Shown: positions 51,832-63,647 of the stretch, in pieces
Layout of the letters: every line of letters begins with the position of its first letter
Numbering within the stretch: position 1 is the stretch's first letter
Source of the DNA: Larus michahellis
Lineage: Eukaryota; Chordata; Aves; Charadriiformes; Laridae
DNA length: 64,000 nt
NCBI RefSeq assembly: GCF_964199755.1
Contig: NC_133929.1
Location: forward strand, 5,473,806 to 5,537,805
Reading direction: 5' to 3'
Translations under genes and position numbers: made by a program
The notes under the pieces: generated by a model
Databases searched by the model: none
What the model saw: the letters and a program-made list of their open reading frames with translations, nothing else
What the model was told of the DNA's origin: nothing

Positions 51832-53090
51832 ATCACAGAATCACAGAATCTTCATGGTTGGAAAGGACCTTTGAGATCATCGAGTCCAACCAAACAACCT
51901 ACAATCTCTACCCTTCAGAGCATGCCCTGAAGTGCCACATCTAGACGTTTCTTAAATACCTCCAGGGATGGTGACTCAACCACCTCCCTGGGCAGGCTGT
52001 TCCAGCGCCTGACCACTCTTTCAGTAAAGTAATTCTTCCTAACATCTAATCTAAACCTCCCCTGCTGCAGCTTCAGACCATTTCCTCTGGTCCTGTCATT
52101 ATTCACCTAGGAGAAGAGGCCACCACCCACCTCTCTCCACCCTCCTTTCAGGTAGTTGTAGAGGGCAATGAGGTCTCCCCTCAGCCTCCTCTTCTCCAAG
52201 CTAAACATGCCCAGCTCCCTCAGCCTCTCCTCATATGACCTGGTCTCCAGACCCCTCACCAGCCTGGTAGCTCTCCTCTGGACGTGCTCCAGCACCTCAA
52301 TGTCCCTCCTGTACAGAGGGGCCCAGAACTGAACACAGTACTCGAGGTGAGGCCTCACCAGTGCCGAGTACAGAGGCACCATCACTTCCCTGCTCCTGCT
52401 GGCCACGCTATTCCTGATACAAGCCAGAATGCTGTTGGCCGCCTTGGCCCCCTGGGCACACTGCTGGCTCATGTTAAGCTGGCCGTCCACCAGCACCCCC
52501 AGGTCCTTTTCTCCCGGGCAGCTTTCCAGCCACTCTGCCCCAAGCCTGTAGTGTTGCTTGGGATTGTTGTGACCGAAATGCAGGACCCGGCACTTGGCCT
52601 TATTAAACCTCACACAGTTGGCCTTGGCCCATCGATCCAGCGTGTCCAGGTCCCTCTGTAGAGCCTTCCTACCCTCAAGCAGATCGACACTCCCGCCTAG
52701 TTTGGTGTCATCTGCAAACTTACTGAGGGTGCACTCAGTCCCCTCATCCAGATCATTGATAAAGATATTAGAGAAAACCGGCCCCAAAACTGAGCCCTGA
52801 GGGACACCACTGGTGACCGGCCACCAAGAGGATTTCACCCCATTAATCCCAACTCTCTGGGCACGGCCATCCAGCCAGTTTTTAACCCAGCGAAGAGGAC
52901 ACTTGTCTATGCCATGATTCGCCAGCTTCTCCAGGAGAATGCTGTGGGGGACGGTGTCAAAGGCCTTACCAAAGTCCAGATAGACAACGTCCACAGCCTC
53001 CCCCGCATCCAGAAGGCGGGTCACGTGGTCATAGAAAGAGATCAGGTTGGTTAAGCAGGACCTCCCCTTCCTAAACCCATGCTGGCTGGG
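51832..53090 (-). mobile_element. CR1 copy 8 (minus), same subfamily as copy 1
   Basis: Octamer tail AATCACAGAATCACAGAATC, a 3' UTR very close to that of CR1 copy 1, and an ORF2 frame open from 53090 to 51915 except for one TAG at 52107-52109. Includes [41 protein letters not shown] and FADDTKLGG. 5' truncated inside RT. Confidence 0.9.
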
Positions 53091-53370
53091 TTTCTTATCC
53101 ACCTTAAGATAAATAAAATCCACATATGAAAACAAGCATAAAATCTGAGATTTCAGAAATGTTTTCCAGCTCAAGAACACAAGTGCCACATCACTGAAAT
53201 TGACTATTAAATTTAGCTGTCAAGAAATTAAGCACTGAAGGAGGTAAATTTTTCCCAGATATCAAGAAGTACTTTTTTTGAAAGTTTAGGTATCTAGAAT
53301 TGAACCTCTACTTCTTAGGAGCATACCAAGAAAGAAATTTTTCATGCAATTCTAAATCCTACTGCAATCA

Positions 53371-54334
53371 AAGGACCAGCACTGGGTCCAGTCTTGTTCA
53401 ACATGTTCATCAATGACCTGGATGAGGGGACAGAGTGTGCCCTCAGCAAGTTTGCTGATGACACAAAGCTGGGAGGAGCGGCTGACACACCAGAAGGCTG
53501 TGCCGCTGTACAGCGAGACCTGGACAGGCTGGAGAGTTGGGCAAAGAGGAACCTAATGAAATTCAGCAAGGGCAAGTGTAGGGTGCTGCACCTGGGGAGG
53601 AATAACCCCATGCACCAGGACAGGTTGGAGGTTGACCTGCTGGAGAGCAGCTCTGCAGAAAGGGACCTGGGAGTCCTGGTGGACAACAGGATGACCATGA
53701 GCCAGCAATGTGCCCTCGTGGCCAAGAAGGCCAATGGCATCCTGGGGTGCATTAAAACGAGCGTGGCTAGCAGGTCAAGGGAGGTCACCCTCCCCCTCTA
53801 CTCTGCCCTGGTGAGGCCGCATCTGGAGTACCGTGTCCAGTTCTGGGCTCCCCGGTTCAAGAAGGACAGGGAACTACTGGAGAGAGTCCAGCGGAGGGCT
53901 ACAAAGATGATCAAGGGACTGGAGCACCTCTCTTATGAGGAAAGGCTGAGACACCTGGGTCAGTTTAGCCTGGAGAAGAGAAGACTGAGGGGGGATCTTA
54001 TCAATGCTTATAAATATCTAAAGGGCAGGTGTCAAGAGGATGGAGTCAAACTCTTCTCAGTGGTGCCTGGTGACAAGACGAGAGGCAACGGACGCAAGTC
54101 AGAACACAGGAAATTCCATCTCAACATGAGGAGGAACTTCTTTACTTTGAGGGTGGCAGAGCACTGGAACAGGCCACCCAGAGGGGTCGTGCAGTCTCCT
54201 TCTCTGGAGATATTCAAAACCCGCCTGGATGTGTTCCTGTCCAGCCTGCTCTAGGTGAACCTGCTCTGGCAGGGGGGTTGGACTAGATGATCTCCAGAGG
54301 TCCCTTCAAACCCCTACAATTCCGTGATTCTGAG
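53371..54334 (+). mobile_element. CR1 copy 9, same subfamily as copy 3
   Basis: ORF2 C-terminal part open at 53394-54254 (286 codons): [47 protein letters not shown]. Followed by a 3' UTR and ATTCCGTGATTCTG tail. Strongly 5' truncated. Confidence 0.9.
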
Positions 54335-54622
54335 TTCCAGCCAGAGCTCCCTGTTCAGCCAGGCCAGTCTTCTTCCCCACTGGATCGTCTTTCGGCACAT
54401 AGGGATGGCCTGCTCCTGCGCCTTAAAGATTTCCTTCTTGAAGAACGTCCAGCCTTCCTGGACTCCTTTCCCCTTCAGGACTACCTCCCAAGGGACTCTG
54501 TCAACCAGGCCTCTAAACAGGCCAAATTCTGACCTCAGGAAGTCCAAGGTAGCAGTTCTGCTAACCACCCTCCTTACTTCTCCAAGAATTGAAAACTACC
54601 ATTTCATGATCGCTGTGCCCAA
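54335..54622 (-). mobile_element. CR1 endonuclease fragment (copy 10, part)
   Basis: Minus-strand fragment with LRSEFGLFRGLVDRVPWEV and EAxxQAIPMCRKTI-like text, from the end of the endonuclease and the linker. Bounded by CR1 copy 9 and by an LTR. Probably the same insertion as 55165-56705. Confidence 0.8.
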
Positions 54623-54623
54623 G

Positions 54624-55164
54624 TGTTATAGTTTGAGGAACCCACAGCCATTTATTGTCGTTTAGACAATTATTCTACCACCCAATGACCCCTCCCCACC
54701 CGGAAAGGGGAATCGGGGAAAACACAAGGAAACCCAAGGGTTGAAATATAAACAGATTTAATAGGATAAGACTAAATAATTAACATTAATAACACTGAAG
54801 AACCAATATTGATCCCGATACCAATATAAAATATACAAAGATTATACTCAGCCAATTATATCAGTAGGAAGCTGTGCACTCCCAGCAGTGGACAGCAAAT
54901 GCCGGACACTGCGAGCGCTACAGCTTCGGGAGGAAGGGAAGGCCTCGGGGGTCCGGCACTGGGGCAAGTAGTTCTCAGGATTGCAGCCATCGAGGAAGAG
55001 AGAGAACTTCTCATCAGACTTTCTAATTTATATCGAATGTGACGTTCATGGTATGAAATAAGCCTGTTGGCCAGCTTGGGTCAAGTGCCCGGGTGGATCT
55101 CCATCCCCTACCTCCACTAAGATGGCAAACCGAAGGACCTTGCTAGCACACCGTCCCTCACACA
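54624..55164 (-). repeat. LTR family A, copy 2, uninterrupted
   Basis: Same LTR as 16984-17224 plus 18060-18352, here in one piece. Starts TGTTATAGTTTG on the plus strand and ends near CTCACACA. It sits between two pieces of CR1 copy 10. No target-site duplication seen, and roughly 0.9 kb of CR1 expected between those pieces is absent. Confidence 0.8.
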
Positions 55165-55227
55165 TTGGCGTGCTGCCCCCGGGCATATCTCTAGCGAGCC
55201 TGGTTTTATCCCTTTCCCCCTTCAAAT

Positions 55228-56303
55228 CTAGTTTAAAGCTCTTTCAATGAGCCCTGCTAACTCCTGCGCAAGGATCCTTTTCCACCTTTGAGGCAGGTGC
55301 ACCCCATCTGTCACCAGCAGGCCTGGTGTTGAGTAGACCGACCCATGATCAAAAAAACCCAAAATTCTGTCGGTGACACCAGGCTCAGAGCCAGGTATTG
55401 ATCTGCTGGGCCTGCCTGTTTCTTCCCTCATCATCCCCTGCAACTGGGAGGACAGAGGAGAACACTTGTGCTCCTGATCCCTTAATCAGTTGTCCCAAGG
55501 CCCTGAAGACTCTCTTGATTGCCCTTGGACTTCTTATTGCAACTTCATTGCTGCCTACCTGAAAAAGCATGCTAGGGTAGAAAGTTTTCTCATCACATCT
55601 TTAACCCGGGCCCCAGGGAGGCAATAGACTTCCCTAAGAAGTGGATCCCATCTGCGTATCGGGCCTTATGTTCCCCTCAGGAGAGAGTCACCTATGACAA
55701 TAACTCGTCTTATTTTCTTTATGGAAGTGGTTTTGACACAGTAGAGGCCAACTTAACCTTGGCGACACCAACCTAGATGAACCATTGTCCTCGTCATTGT
55801 TTGATTCAACTTGCAGAGCCTCATACTTATTATGCAAGGGCACCTGGGAAAGCGGGGTAGTCACGGAGGAGACACGCCTGCTGCACCGGGCAGGAACTTG
55901 TTGCCATTGCCCCCTATTCCTTAAGTCACCATGTTCTGCTGGGTAGAGAGAGGATAGGGAATCCTCCGTATCATGTGTCCTGTCTGCATGACAGGTCTGT
56001 CCCAGGGAAGGTAGGGTGCGGTTCCAGTAGTCTATCTCTCTCTCGGACTCCTTGTTACTCCCCAACCTACTCACCTCCTCCCCAGAGCTCTGTCACTAAG
56101 CAGAGGAGTTCCACTACCTGGGCACATCTCCCACAGGTGCACTCACTACTGACATCTGATACTGACATACGAGTAGGGCACGCCCTGCAGCCTGACACCT
56201 GGGTAGCAGTGTGTTCCCATCGGAGCTCTGTCTGGGAAGCTGCATGAGTCATGGAGGGTGCAGAGTTTAGAGAGGACGTAGCCTTCTGCTGAGTGGATAC
56301 CAT
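55228..56303 (-). pseudogene. CR1 copy 10 ORF1, frameshifted
   Basis: ORF1 of CR1 in three pieces. 56303-56067 begins MVSTQQKATSSLNSAPS and has a Cys-rich cluster (CRACPTRM, then ECTCGRCAQ) of the zinc-finger type described for CR1 ORF1. The next piece (56074-55688) follows in another frame with SLYPAEHGDLRNRG and QVPLHNKYEALQVES. 55570-55228 carries the esterase-like end (FQVGSNEVAIRSPRAIKR, VFSSVLPVAGDDEG, ILAQELAGLIERALN). ORF1 protein binds nucleic acid and may act on membranes or lipids; this copy is broken. Confidence 0.8.
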
Positions 56304-56364
56304 TGCTCCCTGGTTGAGCTGGCAGAGCTACAGCACCCTTCATGCATACCCTTCCGCGCAAACT

Positions 56365-56446
56365 GCCACGCCACGCCACGCCACGCCACGCCACGCCACG
56401 CCACGCCACGCCACACCACACCACACCACACCACACCACACCACAC
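56365..56446 (+). repeat. Two-phase pentanucleotide microsatellite (CCACG then CCACA)
   Basis: About ten CCACG units followed by about seven CCACA units, in the 5' region of CR1 copy 10. A single G-to-A change then spread through the right half, or CpG decay hit one side. No coding role. Confidence 0.95.
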
Positions 56447-56705
56447 CCTTCCTGCTGTGTCACACCTTGTTTGCTTGCCCTGGTCACTAGCGCTCCCTAG
56501 AGGCTTCTTTTATACGTGTGGGGGAGCTTGGCTGCCATTGCTCCTGGGCCCGCCCAGGTCTCATCAGCTGCTGTCGTGAGCTGCAGGTTTCTGGTGGGTC
56601 TCTCCACTCCCACTGAGGTTTCCCCAGTTTAGAAACCCCCCTGTGCACTGCGCTAGAGCTCTCTGCTGCGGATCGTGCCGGTACCGGAGCTGCTCAACCT
56701 TGGTG

Positions 56706-57035
56706 ACTGAGTATTTATCTTGAAGGCATTAAGCTGATAAGTAAAATCTTGTTACATGAAAGTTTTATTAGCAGAATCAGAACATGGAAAGTTCAAAGAA
56801 ATTTAGAAAATAGTATAAATGAAGCAGAGTCAGTACAATTTCTATATTTCATGGTGCCATGTAGAAAAGTTATTAAACATAGGGCCTAAATTAGAACTTT
56901 GATCTTACTACAATCACTAATAGGGGATCATATGATCAGAGAATTGTTTTAAAGTATTTTTCCTCAATATTCAGACAATGCGGCACGTTACTGAAGACAG
57001 AAGTTTTAAAGTACTTTCTGTACTCCTTTAAAAGC
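56706..57035. other. Intronic spacer
   Basis: AT-rich, nothing recognised. Confidence 0.4.
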
Positions 57036-57535
57036 CATTATAGTGGTGGACACACACACAGGTGATGACACCTGCAGGGGTGGCCTCTATGAGGAGAAGT
57101 CAGGGGTTGTCCTGTGCCAGACACAGCTGGTTCCAGCTGGCTCGGCAATGGCCCCACTGAAGGCCAAAGTTGAGCCAATCAGGCACCTTAAACGCATTTG
57201 AGAAAGGGTAAAAAAACATTGGACAGGCAGAAAAGGAGGGGAAAAAAAAGTAAAAAAAAAAAAAAAAAAGAAGTGTGAGAAACAGCAGAGGGAACACCAA
57301 GTTCAGAACAGGAGGTATTCCATGGTGCTAGAGCAGATATCCACACTGTAGTCTGTGTAGGACCCATGCTGGAGTAGTTAGATATTTCCTGAAGGAACTG
57401 TGGCCCATGGAGAACCCACAGAGAACCCATCCCAGAGCAGAGTTTTCCTGACAGGACTGTCTCCCCGGGAAGAGCCCATGCTGGAGCAGATTTTCCTGAC
57501 AGGAACTGTGGCTTGTAGAGAACCCATGCCTGAGG
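57036..57535 (+). repeat. ERV/LTR-like segment before CR1 copy 11
   Basis: Contains CAGACACAGCTGGTTCCAGC, an A-rich run (57241-57270) and repeated CCATGCTGGAG-type units, features I associate with avian ERV LTRs. A possible continuation after the CR1 is 59067-59312 (ending CTACCACAACA). Family not proven. Confidence 0.45.
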
Positions 57536-59066
57536 GAACTGGCGGATGAAGTTGCTAAGCCGCTTTCCATTGTATTTGAAAAGTCCTGGCAGTCTGGTGA
57601 AGTTCCCACTGACTGGAAAAGGGGAAACAGAAACCCCATTTTCAAAAAGGGAAAAAAAGGAAGACCCAGGGAACTACAGGCCAGTCAGTCTCACCTCTGT
57701 GCCTGGCAAGATCATGGAGCAGATCCTCCTGGAATCTCTGCTAAGGCACGTGGAAAATAAGCAAGTGATTGGTGACAGCCAACATGGCTTCACTAAGGGC
57801 AAATCATGCCTGACAAATTTGGTGGCCTTCTATGATGTTGCCACAGCATTGGTAGGCAATGGGAGAGCAACCGACGTCATCTACCTGGACTTATGCAAAG
57901 CATTTGACACTGTCCCGCATGACATCCTGGTCTCTAAATTGGAGAAGCATGGATTTGATGGATGGACCACTTGGTAGATAAGGAACTGGCTAGATGGCCG
58001 CACTCAAAGAGTTGCAGTCAATGGCTCAATGTCCAAGTGGAAACCAGTGACGAGTGGCATTCCTCAGGGGTCAGTACTGGGACTGGTGCTGTTTAACATC
58101 TTTGTTGGAGGCATGGACAGTGGGATTGAGTGCACCCTCAGGAAGTTTGCTGACGACACCAAGCTGTGTGGTACAGTCCACACGCTGGAGGGAAGGGATG
58201 CCATCCAGAGGGACCTGGACAGGCTTGAGAGGTGGGCCCGTGCAAACCTCATGAAGTTCAACCAGGCCAAGTGCAAGGTCCTGCCCCTGGGTCATGGCAA
58301 TCCCAGGCACCAATACAGGTTGGGCAGAGAATGGCTTGAGAGCAACCCTGAGGAGAAGGACTTGGGGGTGCTGGTGGACGAGAAGCTCAGCATGAGCCAT
58401 CAATGTGCGCTTGCAGCCCAGAAAGCCAACCACATCCTGGGCTGCATCAAAAGAACCGTGGCCAGCAGGTCGAGGGAGGTGATTCTACCCCTCTGCTCTG
58501 CTCTGGTGAGATCCCACCTGGGGGGGGGGGGGGGGGGGGGGGGGGCAATGGTTTTAAATGAGCATCCAGCTCTGGAGTCCTCAGCACAAGGACACAGACC
58601 TGTTGGAACAGGTCCAGAGGAGGGCCACGAAGATGATCAGAGGGCTGGAGCACCTCTGCTATGAGGACAGGCTGAGAGAGCTGGGGTTGTTCAGCCTGGA
58701 GAAGAGAAGGCTCCGAGGAGACCTTATAGCAGCCTTCCAGTACCTAAAGGGAGCCTACAGGAAGGATGGGGAGGGACTCTTTATGAGGGAGTGCAGCAAT
58801 TGGACAAGGGGTAACGGTTTCAAACTGAAAGAGAGGAGATTTAGATTAGATATTAGGAAGAAATTCTTTACTGTGAGGGTGGTGAGGCACTGGAACAGGT
58901 TGCCCGGGGAAGCTCTGGATGCCCCATCCCTGGAAGTGTTCAAGGCCAGGCTGGATGGGGCTTTGAGCAGCCTGGTCTAGTGGGAGGTGTCCCTGCCCAT
59001 GGCTGGGGGGTTGGAACTAGACGATCTTTAAGGTCCCTTCTAACCTGAACCATTCCATGATTCTAT
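57536..59066 (+). mobile_element. CR1 copy 11, same subfamily as copy 2, with a G26 run
   Basis: Plus-strand CR1 RT region in three frames (57546-57977, 58029-58664, 58558-58980) with [47 protein letters not shown] and FADDTKLCG. At 58520-58545 a run of 26 G plus about 18 bases of misplaced CR1 sequence replace the expected LEYC region. The 3' UTR and ATTCTATC tail end near 59066. Confidence 0.9.
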
Positions 59067-59312
59067 CAAAGGTCTTGTTTTAATGTTTGTCTTCCTGTTT
59101 CTTACCACCTGAATCTATTTTATTTGTCAATAAATTAATTTTCCCCAAGTCAAGCCTGTTTTGCCTGTGACAGTAACTGGTAAGCAATCTTCTTGTCTTC
59201 ATCATGACCCATGAGCTTTCTCATCCTATTTTCTCCCCCTGCCCCACTGAGGAGGGTGAGTGAGCAGGTGGGTGGGAGTTTGGCCCATAGCCAAGTATAA
59301 CCTACCACAACA
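59067..59312 (+). repeat. LTR 3' end-like segment
   Basis: Sequence with CTGTGACAGTAACTGGTAAG and TTTTCTCCCCCTGCCCC, ending CCACAACA, as in ERV LTR ends. It may be the right half of the LTR split by CR1 copy 11. Confidence 0.45.
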
Positions 59313-61300
59313 AATTAGTTTAAAGTGTCATCAGAAATTCACAAGGGATAAGCACAGTGGTAGTTAAACTGCAGCTACAACCTCCACCTCAAAGTCCTTG
59401 AACTGCCAACTATGAGAAACCTGGAGAGCATAAGGAACATTTTATACTTATACTGCTTTGTGCACTCTTTCCTTATGCACCAAGGGTGGAAAGAATGAGA
59501 GCCAAGAGACTACTGACTAATCTGAGACAAATAGGGTCATCTTCATATTCACAGAGATCATCATGAGCCATTGACACTGACAGAGCACACAGAAGAACTG
59601 CCCTGTTGCAGCTGACCTATAACCATGGGACCCCCTTCCAAAAGGGTCAATGGTTAACTATCATTTTAGTTAAGAAGAGTTCAGAAGACTAATCCACACA
59701 GCTCATTTTATCACTTCCTCAGTTACTGGACCACGCCCTGTTCCATCCTGTTGGCTCTTTCCTCTCCCATGAACTTCTGAACCTAGTTTAGAATCTCCCC
59801 TATCGCCTTCAAGTGCCAGTAGACTTATTCCTCTTTTTTCTTTAAATGAGGAATGTAAAAGTCATCATAACTAAATCAATGACAAAGTATGCATTACTAA
59901 TTCATGGTCTGCTGTAACAGCTCATAGTAGTATCAGCATACATTTTTAAATAGTGGTTCATATCCCACTTGTTTACTATAAACATGTCTACAGCACTACT
60001 TACTGTTCATTTCAAAAACGTAAGCAATGAATATCAAATAAAACCAACTCTACTAGTCTCTGTCATTCTCAGAGAAGTCAGTGAGCAGTAGACAAAGTCA
60101 TCTTGGTTTGGTACAAAATAAAACCTTTACCAAACAATTCTTAAACAGTTAATCTAGGCTAAATTAACATAAAACTCAGTTGGGCGCTTAAGTTAAATGC
60201 CTCAAAATCATGTGACTTAGGATCATGTCTTAATATGCCCCATAAAAGCCTTTATGCTAAAAAATATACAACCTATTTAGGTATTTAAATAAGTGTATAT
60301 CAACAGAACAATAAAGACAAATCTAGCCACCCTCAAGTACAAAAGGTGACCCACCTCTGATAGTCTTCCCATCATACACTCCTTTCTCTGAGCGGTTGAA
60401 AAAGAACAAGAGAAATTAAATTTTAACTCTACCTGTCTCTAGACAAATAAATGTTTATCTTTGCCTTGTAAGGAGACAGACAAGAATGTATAGTGAAGAG
60501 TTGGTGGAAGGAATTAAGAGTAGTTTTACATCAGGTGTTGTGTCTGGGAAACAGTTAATATTAATTCAAATGTTAATCACAGAAGATAGTTCTGCCAGAC
60601 AAATTGCTTTGGATTGATGCATGTTGTATATCACCACTATAGGACTTCATACTCAAAAAATATAACTAGTGGCATTTTAATAAATTTCACCTTTCCCCAA
60701 CTTATTTTAGAGTTGACCCACCAGAGATGCAGCCAGATGCAACATCTAGCTGGTAGACACTAAGGTCAATCACATCTAAGCTATTACCTCTATCTTCTCA
60801 CATTTACTCATAGCAGCATTTAGCTGCTACTATTTCAAATGTAGTACAGAGAATAATACATGCCATGAATATATAGGATAAGCAAGTATCCTTCACACAA
60901 ATAGCAGCCGCCTTATAGAAGTACTTCAGTATGTTCTTTATTTTTTTAAAAAAGGTGAAAAATCCTTTTCAAAAACTAAAGCTGTAATGAATCCTAGAGT
61001 ACATGTGCCCAATTTCTGGCTTGCAACCTCTTGTCTCTATAGAGTAAATTACAGAATTGTATTGACAGGATAATTTCTCTCAGAGTAACATTCAAAATGA
61101 TGTTTAGAACTCTACCAATGGTGCATTCTTTCCCACTGTCCTCCCAAAAGAATTACAGTCTAACTCTACACACATACACTGTCTGAATACTACTCCACAT
61201 GATTTTCAAGAGCAAAATGACTGGAACAATACAGATACATTTCTAGAACAGTACTTCCAGTTATTGAGAACTATACTTAGGGAAGATATTAGCAACTTAC
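59313..61300 (-). other. SPIN1 large intron, left part
   Basis: About 2 kb of AT-rich intron up to the exon at 61301. No transposon or gene recognised. Confidence 0.55.
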
Positions 61301-61349
61301 TTGTGAGAAGTTCTTTTCTTCATCATGCTCGCAGAGACTCCTGCATGAC
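61301..61349 (-). CDS. SPIN1: SPIN1 small upstream coding exon
   Basis: 49 bp exon with acceptor TTGTAG and donor CAA|GTAAGT. Reads HAGVSASMMKKRTSHK after completing a codon from the missing upstream exon, and joins in phase to KHRNNV of the exon at 47154. The exon before it, with the initiator Met, is not found up to 64000, so SPIN1 is 5'-incomplete here. It has two in-frame Met codons that could in principle start a shorter form. Confidence 0.9.
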
Positions 61350-61464
61350 CTACAATATAAATGATGGAATTATTGAACAATAAAGTGTATTTCTACACAA
61401 TGTCAAAAAGGTATCTTAAAGAAAAGTTCACTTTTTCAAGTAAAAAAATTTAAACGCTTCATGC

Positions 61465-62070
61465 TGTGATTGATCAATGAGCTCCTACAATGGAAGGAGC
61501 CTCTGAGGAGACAGGCAAGGACTACATACTCACGAAGCTAAATGAAGAAGTAGGGAGTGACTGATGACAACTGTTACAAAAAGCTGAACTTATCTCAACA
61601 CAAAGGAGATGAGAAGTAGTCTTTCTTCTAGATAAATGGCTACAACAGTTGAGGGAATCAAATGGCTGTGTAACTGCCCTTGAGTTGATAATAACAACAA
61701 CAACAATAATAATAATAATCAAATACATATTTTTCTGAGTTAGCAAGGCCAGAATGGGTAAGTGTATACGTGGCTCAGCCAAACTGAGTATAAAAACTCA
61801 GTATAGAGCTATAAAAAAACAAAGACTCAGTATAGCATATACAGTATAAAAACTGTACAACTAACAGAAAGAACTTTGAAGAGAGTAACAGAATTGAGCT
61901 GGTTTCAACCCACATATTCCTTCCTAACAACTGTGGATGCCCAGCATCATGATGGAGACCAGTAATGAGAATCACATTTGCATTGTGATTCAACTGTATA
62001 TTGCAACTGCTATACTCTGTACTTGTACTGAAATTAAGTAAACTGCTGTATCATTCTGCTAAATCAAAGT
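61465..62070 (+). repeat. LTR family D, copy 2
   Basis: Near match to 26775-27162, sharing a TATAAAAACT box (here duplicated near 61788 and 61848) and GATGCCCAGCATCAT. It continues into a U5-like end near 62070. A trinucleotide AAC/AAT repeat lies at 61690-61720. Confidence 0.6.
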
Positions 62071-63647
62071 CCCATGTAATGTCAAATAACTTCAAAAAAC
62101 TAAAGTTGGTATTAAACATTAAACCCTCTATATATGGAATACCTAAAAGAACCCAGTCAGAGTGTGTTGGAAATATGTATGTTATCAATAAAAAACCCCC
62201 TCATGTATCTGCAGAAACATGCTCAGAATTTCATCTATGAATGCTTAAATTCACACCTACAGAGAAATACTTAATTGAGGTTTCTCTACAGATCCAAACA
62301 AATTCTTTAACTTTAACATTACGTGCATGTTCCAAGCATAGCTTTGGCATATGTATTTTGAAAATTAATTTTCATAATAGCAGTAGTGTCACACAGGAGT
62401 TACGTACTTAAAGTGTAATTAACCTTAAAAGTTTTCATAAATATTTTAATCTTTGGATTTTCAAATGGAGAAATAAAGAGGACATATATCAAGTGACAGA
62501 AATGGCAGAATTAAAATAAGACTACATACATCTTGTTTCCAACACTCAGCTTGTACTGAATCCATGGAAAGATGCCTCTCCAGTTTTAACAGCTGTAATT
62601 TTAAGTTTTCAAAAATGAGGCCCTCCATGTGAATAGCTACAGTAAAGATCCTATTTGCATTTTTTGACTATTAAAAGACCAAGTAAATAGAACTTCTCTT
62701 TGAACATGTTTATAAGAGCTATCAGCTAGAAATGAAAATAAAAGATATCACAAAAAGTCTGAATAGAAACCCAAAAGACTTTGGTACTTGACTGCAACCA
62801 CTAAACAAGCATTCTCATCATATCATTAGTCACCCCTTAGTTATACGAGGAAAAAAGTTTAAAAACATACTTCTTAAAAAAAAAGAAATCCGTTCTCACA
62901 AAGTAAAAGAACATGAACACAGATTTCATGTTTTCCATTACTGGTTGATGAGACAAATTAAGATTTAATTAAATCAGCTCAAGTAGTTAAAATGCTACAG
63001 AAAAGTAGTTAAAATGCTACATAAAAAACACCTACATATTCAGCAGGATGGTTCAGCACAAAACTTGTTCCCTGTCCTCTGCTCAGAGACTCCAAATCTT
63101 ATTATACAGTGCAACGCATTTAGCCTTCCAAAACAAAAGGAACTCTACAGGTACACAGAAAGAAGATCAATTACAGAAGCTGCAAAAACCACAAAGGAGA
63201 AGCTATGCACGCTACTCAGAATGAGTGTTTGCCCTGTTCAGTAACTTAGGCACCTCTTATTTTTGATAGGACGCAAGCTCTACAACCAGATGACTTTTCT
63301 CTCAAATTCACTTATATCCAAAATTTCTCGGCTATCCATACACAATCTCTATGCATGAAATGACATGTACCAGACTAACAAATATTTACAACACTGAACT
63401 AAGAGTTTGAGAGGAGACTACCCTTTTTTGCTGTCAGGTGAAAATGAGCTTGACAGTTCCTGACTGATTTCAAGAACTTGCTTGTTCATGTACCTAGCTC
63501 TAAAAAGCCAACTAAACAAGCTGAGTACTGCTCATATTCTTGGATTGGTAGCTTAAGGTAGCGCCCAGTTTAATACAAAGTTATGGCACTTAGATCAATA
63601 ATGTGAATATAGCCTACTTACAAGAAGATATGATAATGAGGTACATG
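62071..63647. other. SPIN1 upstream intron, nothing recognised
   Basis: AT-rich intronic sequence. I searched it for the N-terminal SPIN1 coding exon and did not find one. Confidence 0.5.

Larger units (their letters stand above)
55165..56705 (-). mobile_element. CR1 copy 10, 5' UTR and ORF1
   Basis: Rare CR1 5' end. On the minus strand, a GC-rich leader (56460-56705, with TATAAAAG near 56510) precedes ORF1, and the ORF1 C-terminal domain ends near 55228. The 5' limit at about 56705 is where the GC-rich sequence ends. It carries a pentanucleotide microsatellite at 56365-56446. Confidence 0.8.

Noticed and set aside
56146-56490. Frames rich in Thr-Pro-Arg-His or Val-Trp-Arg-Gly repeats
   Set aside because: Produced by the CCACG/CCACA microsatellite; not a protein gene.
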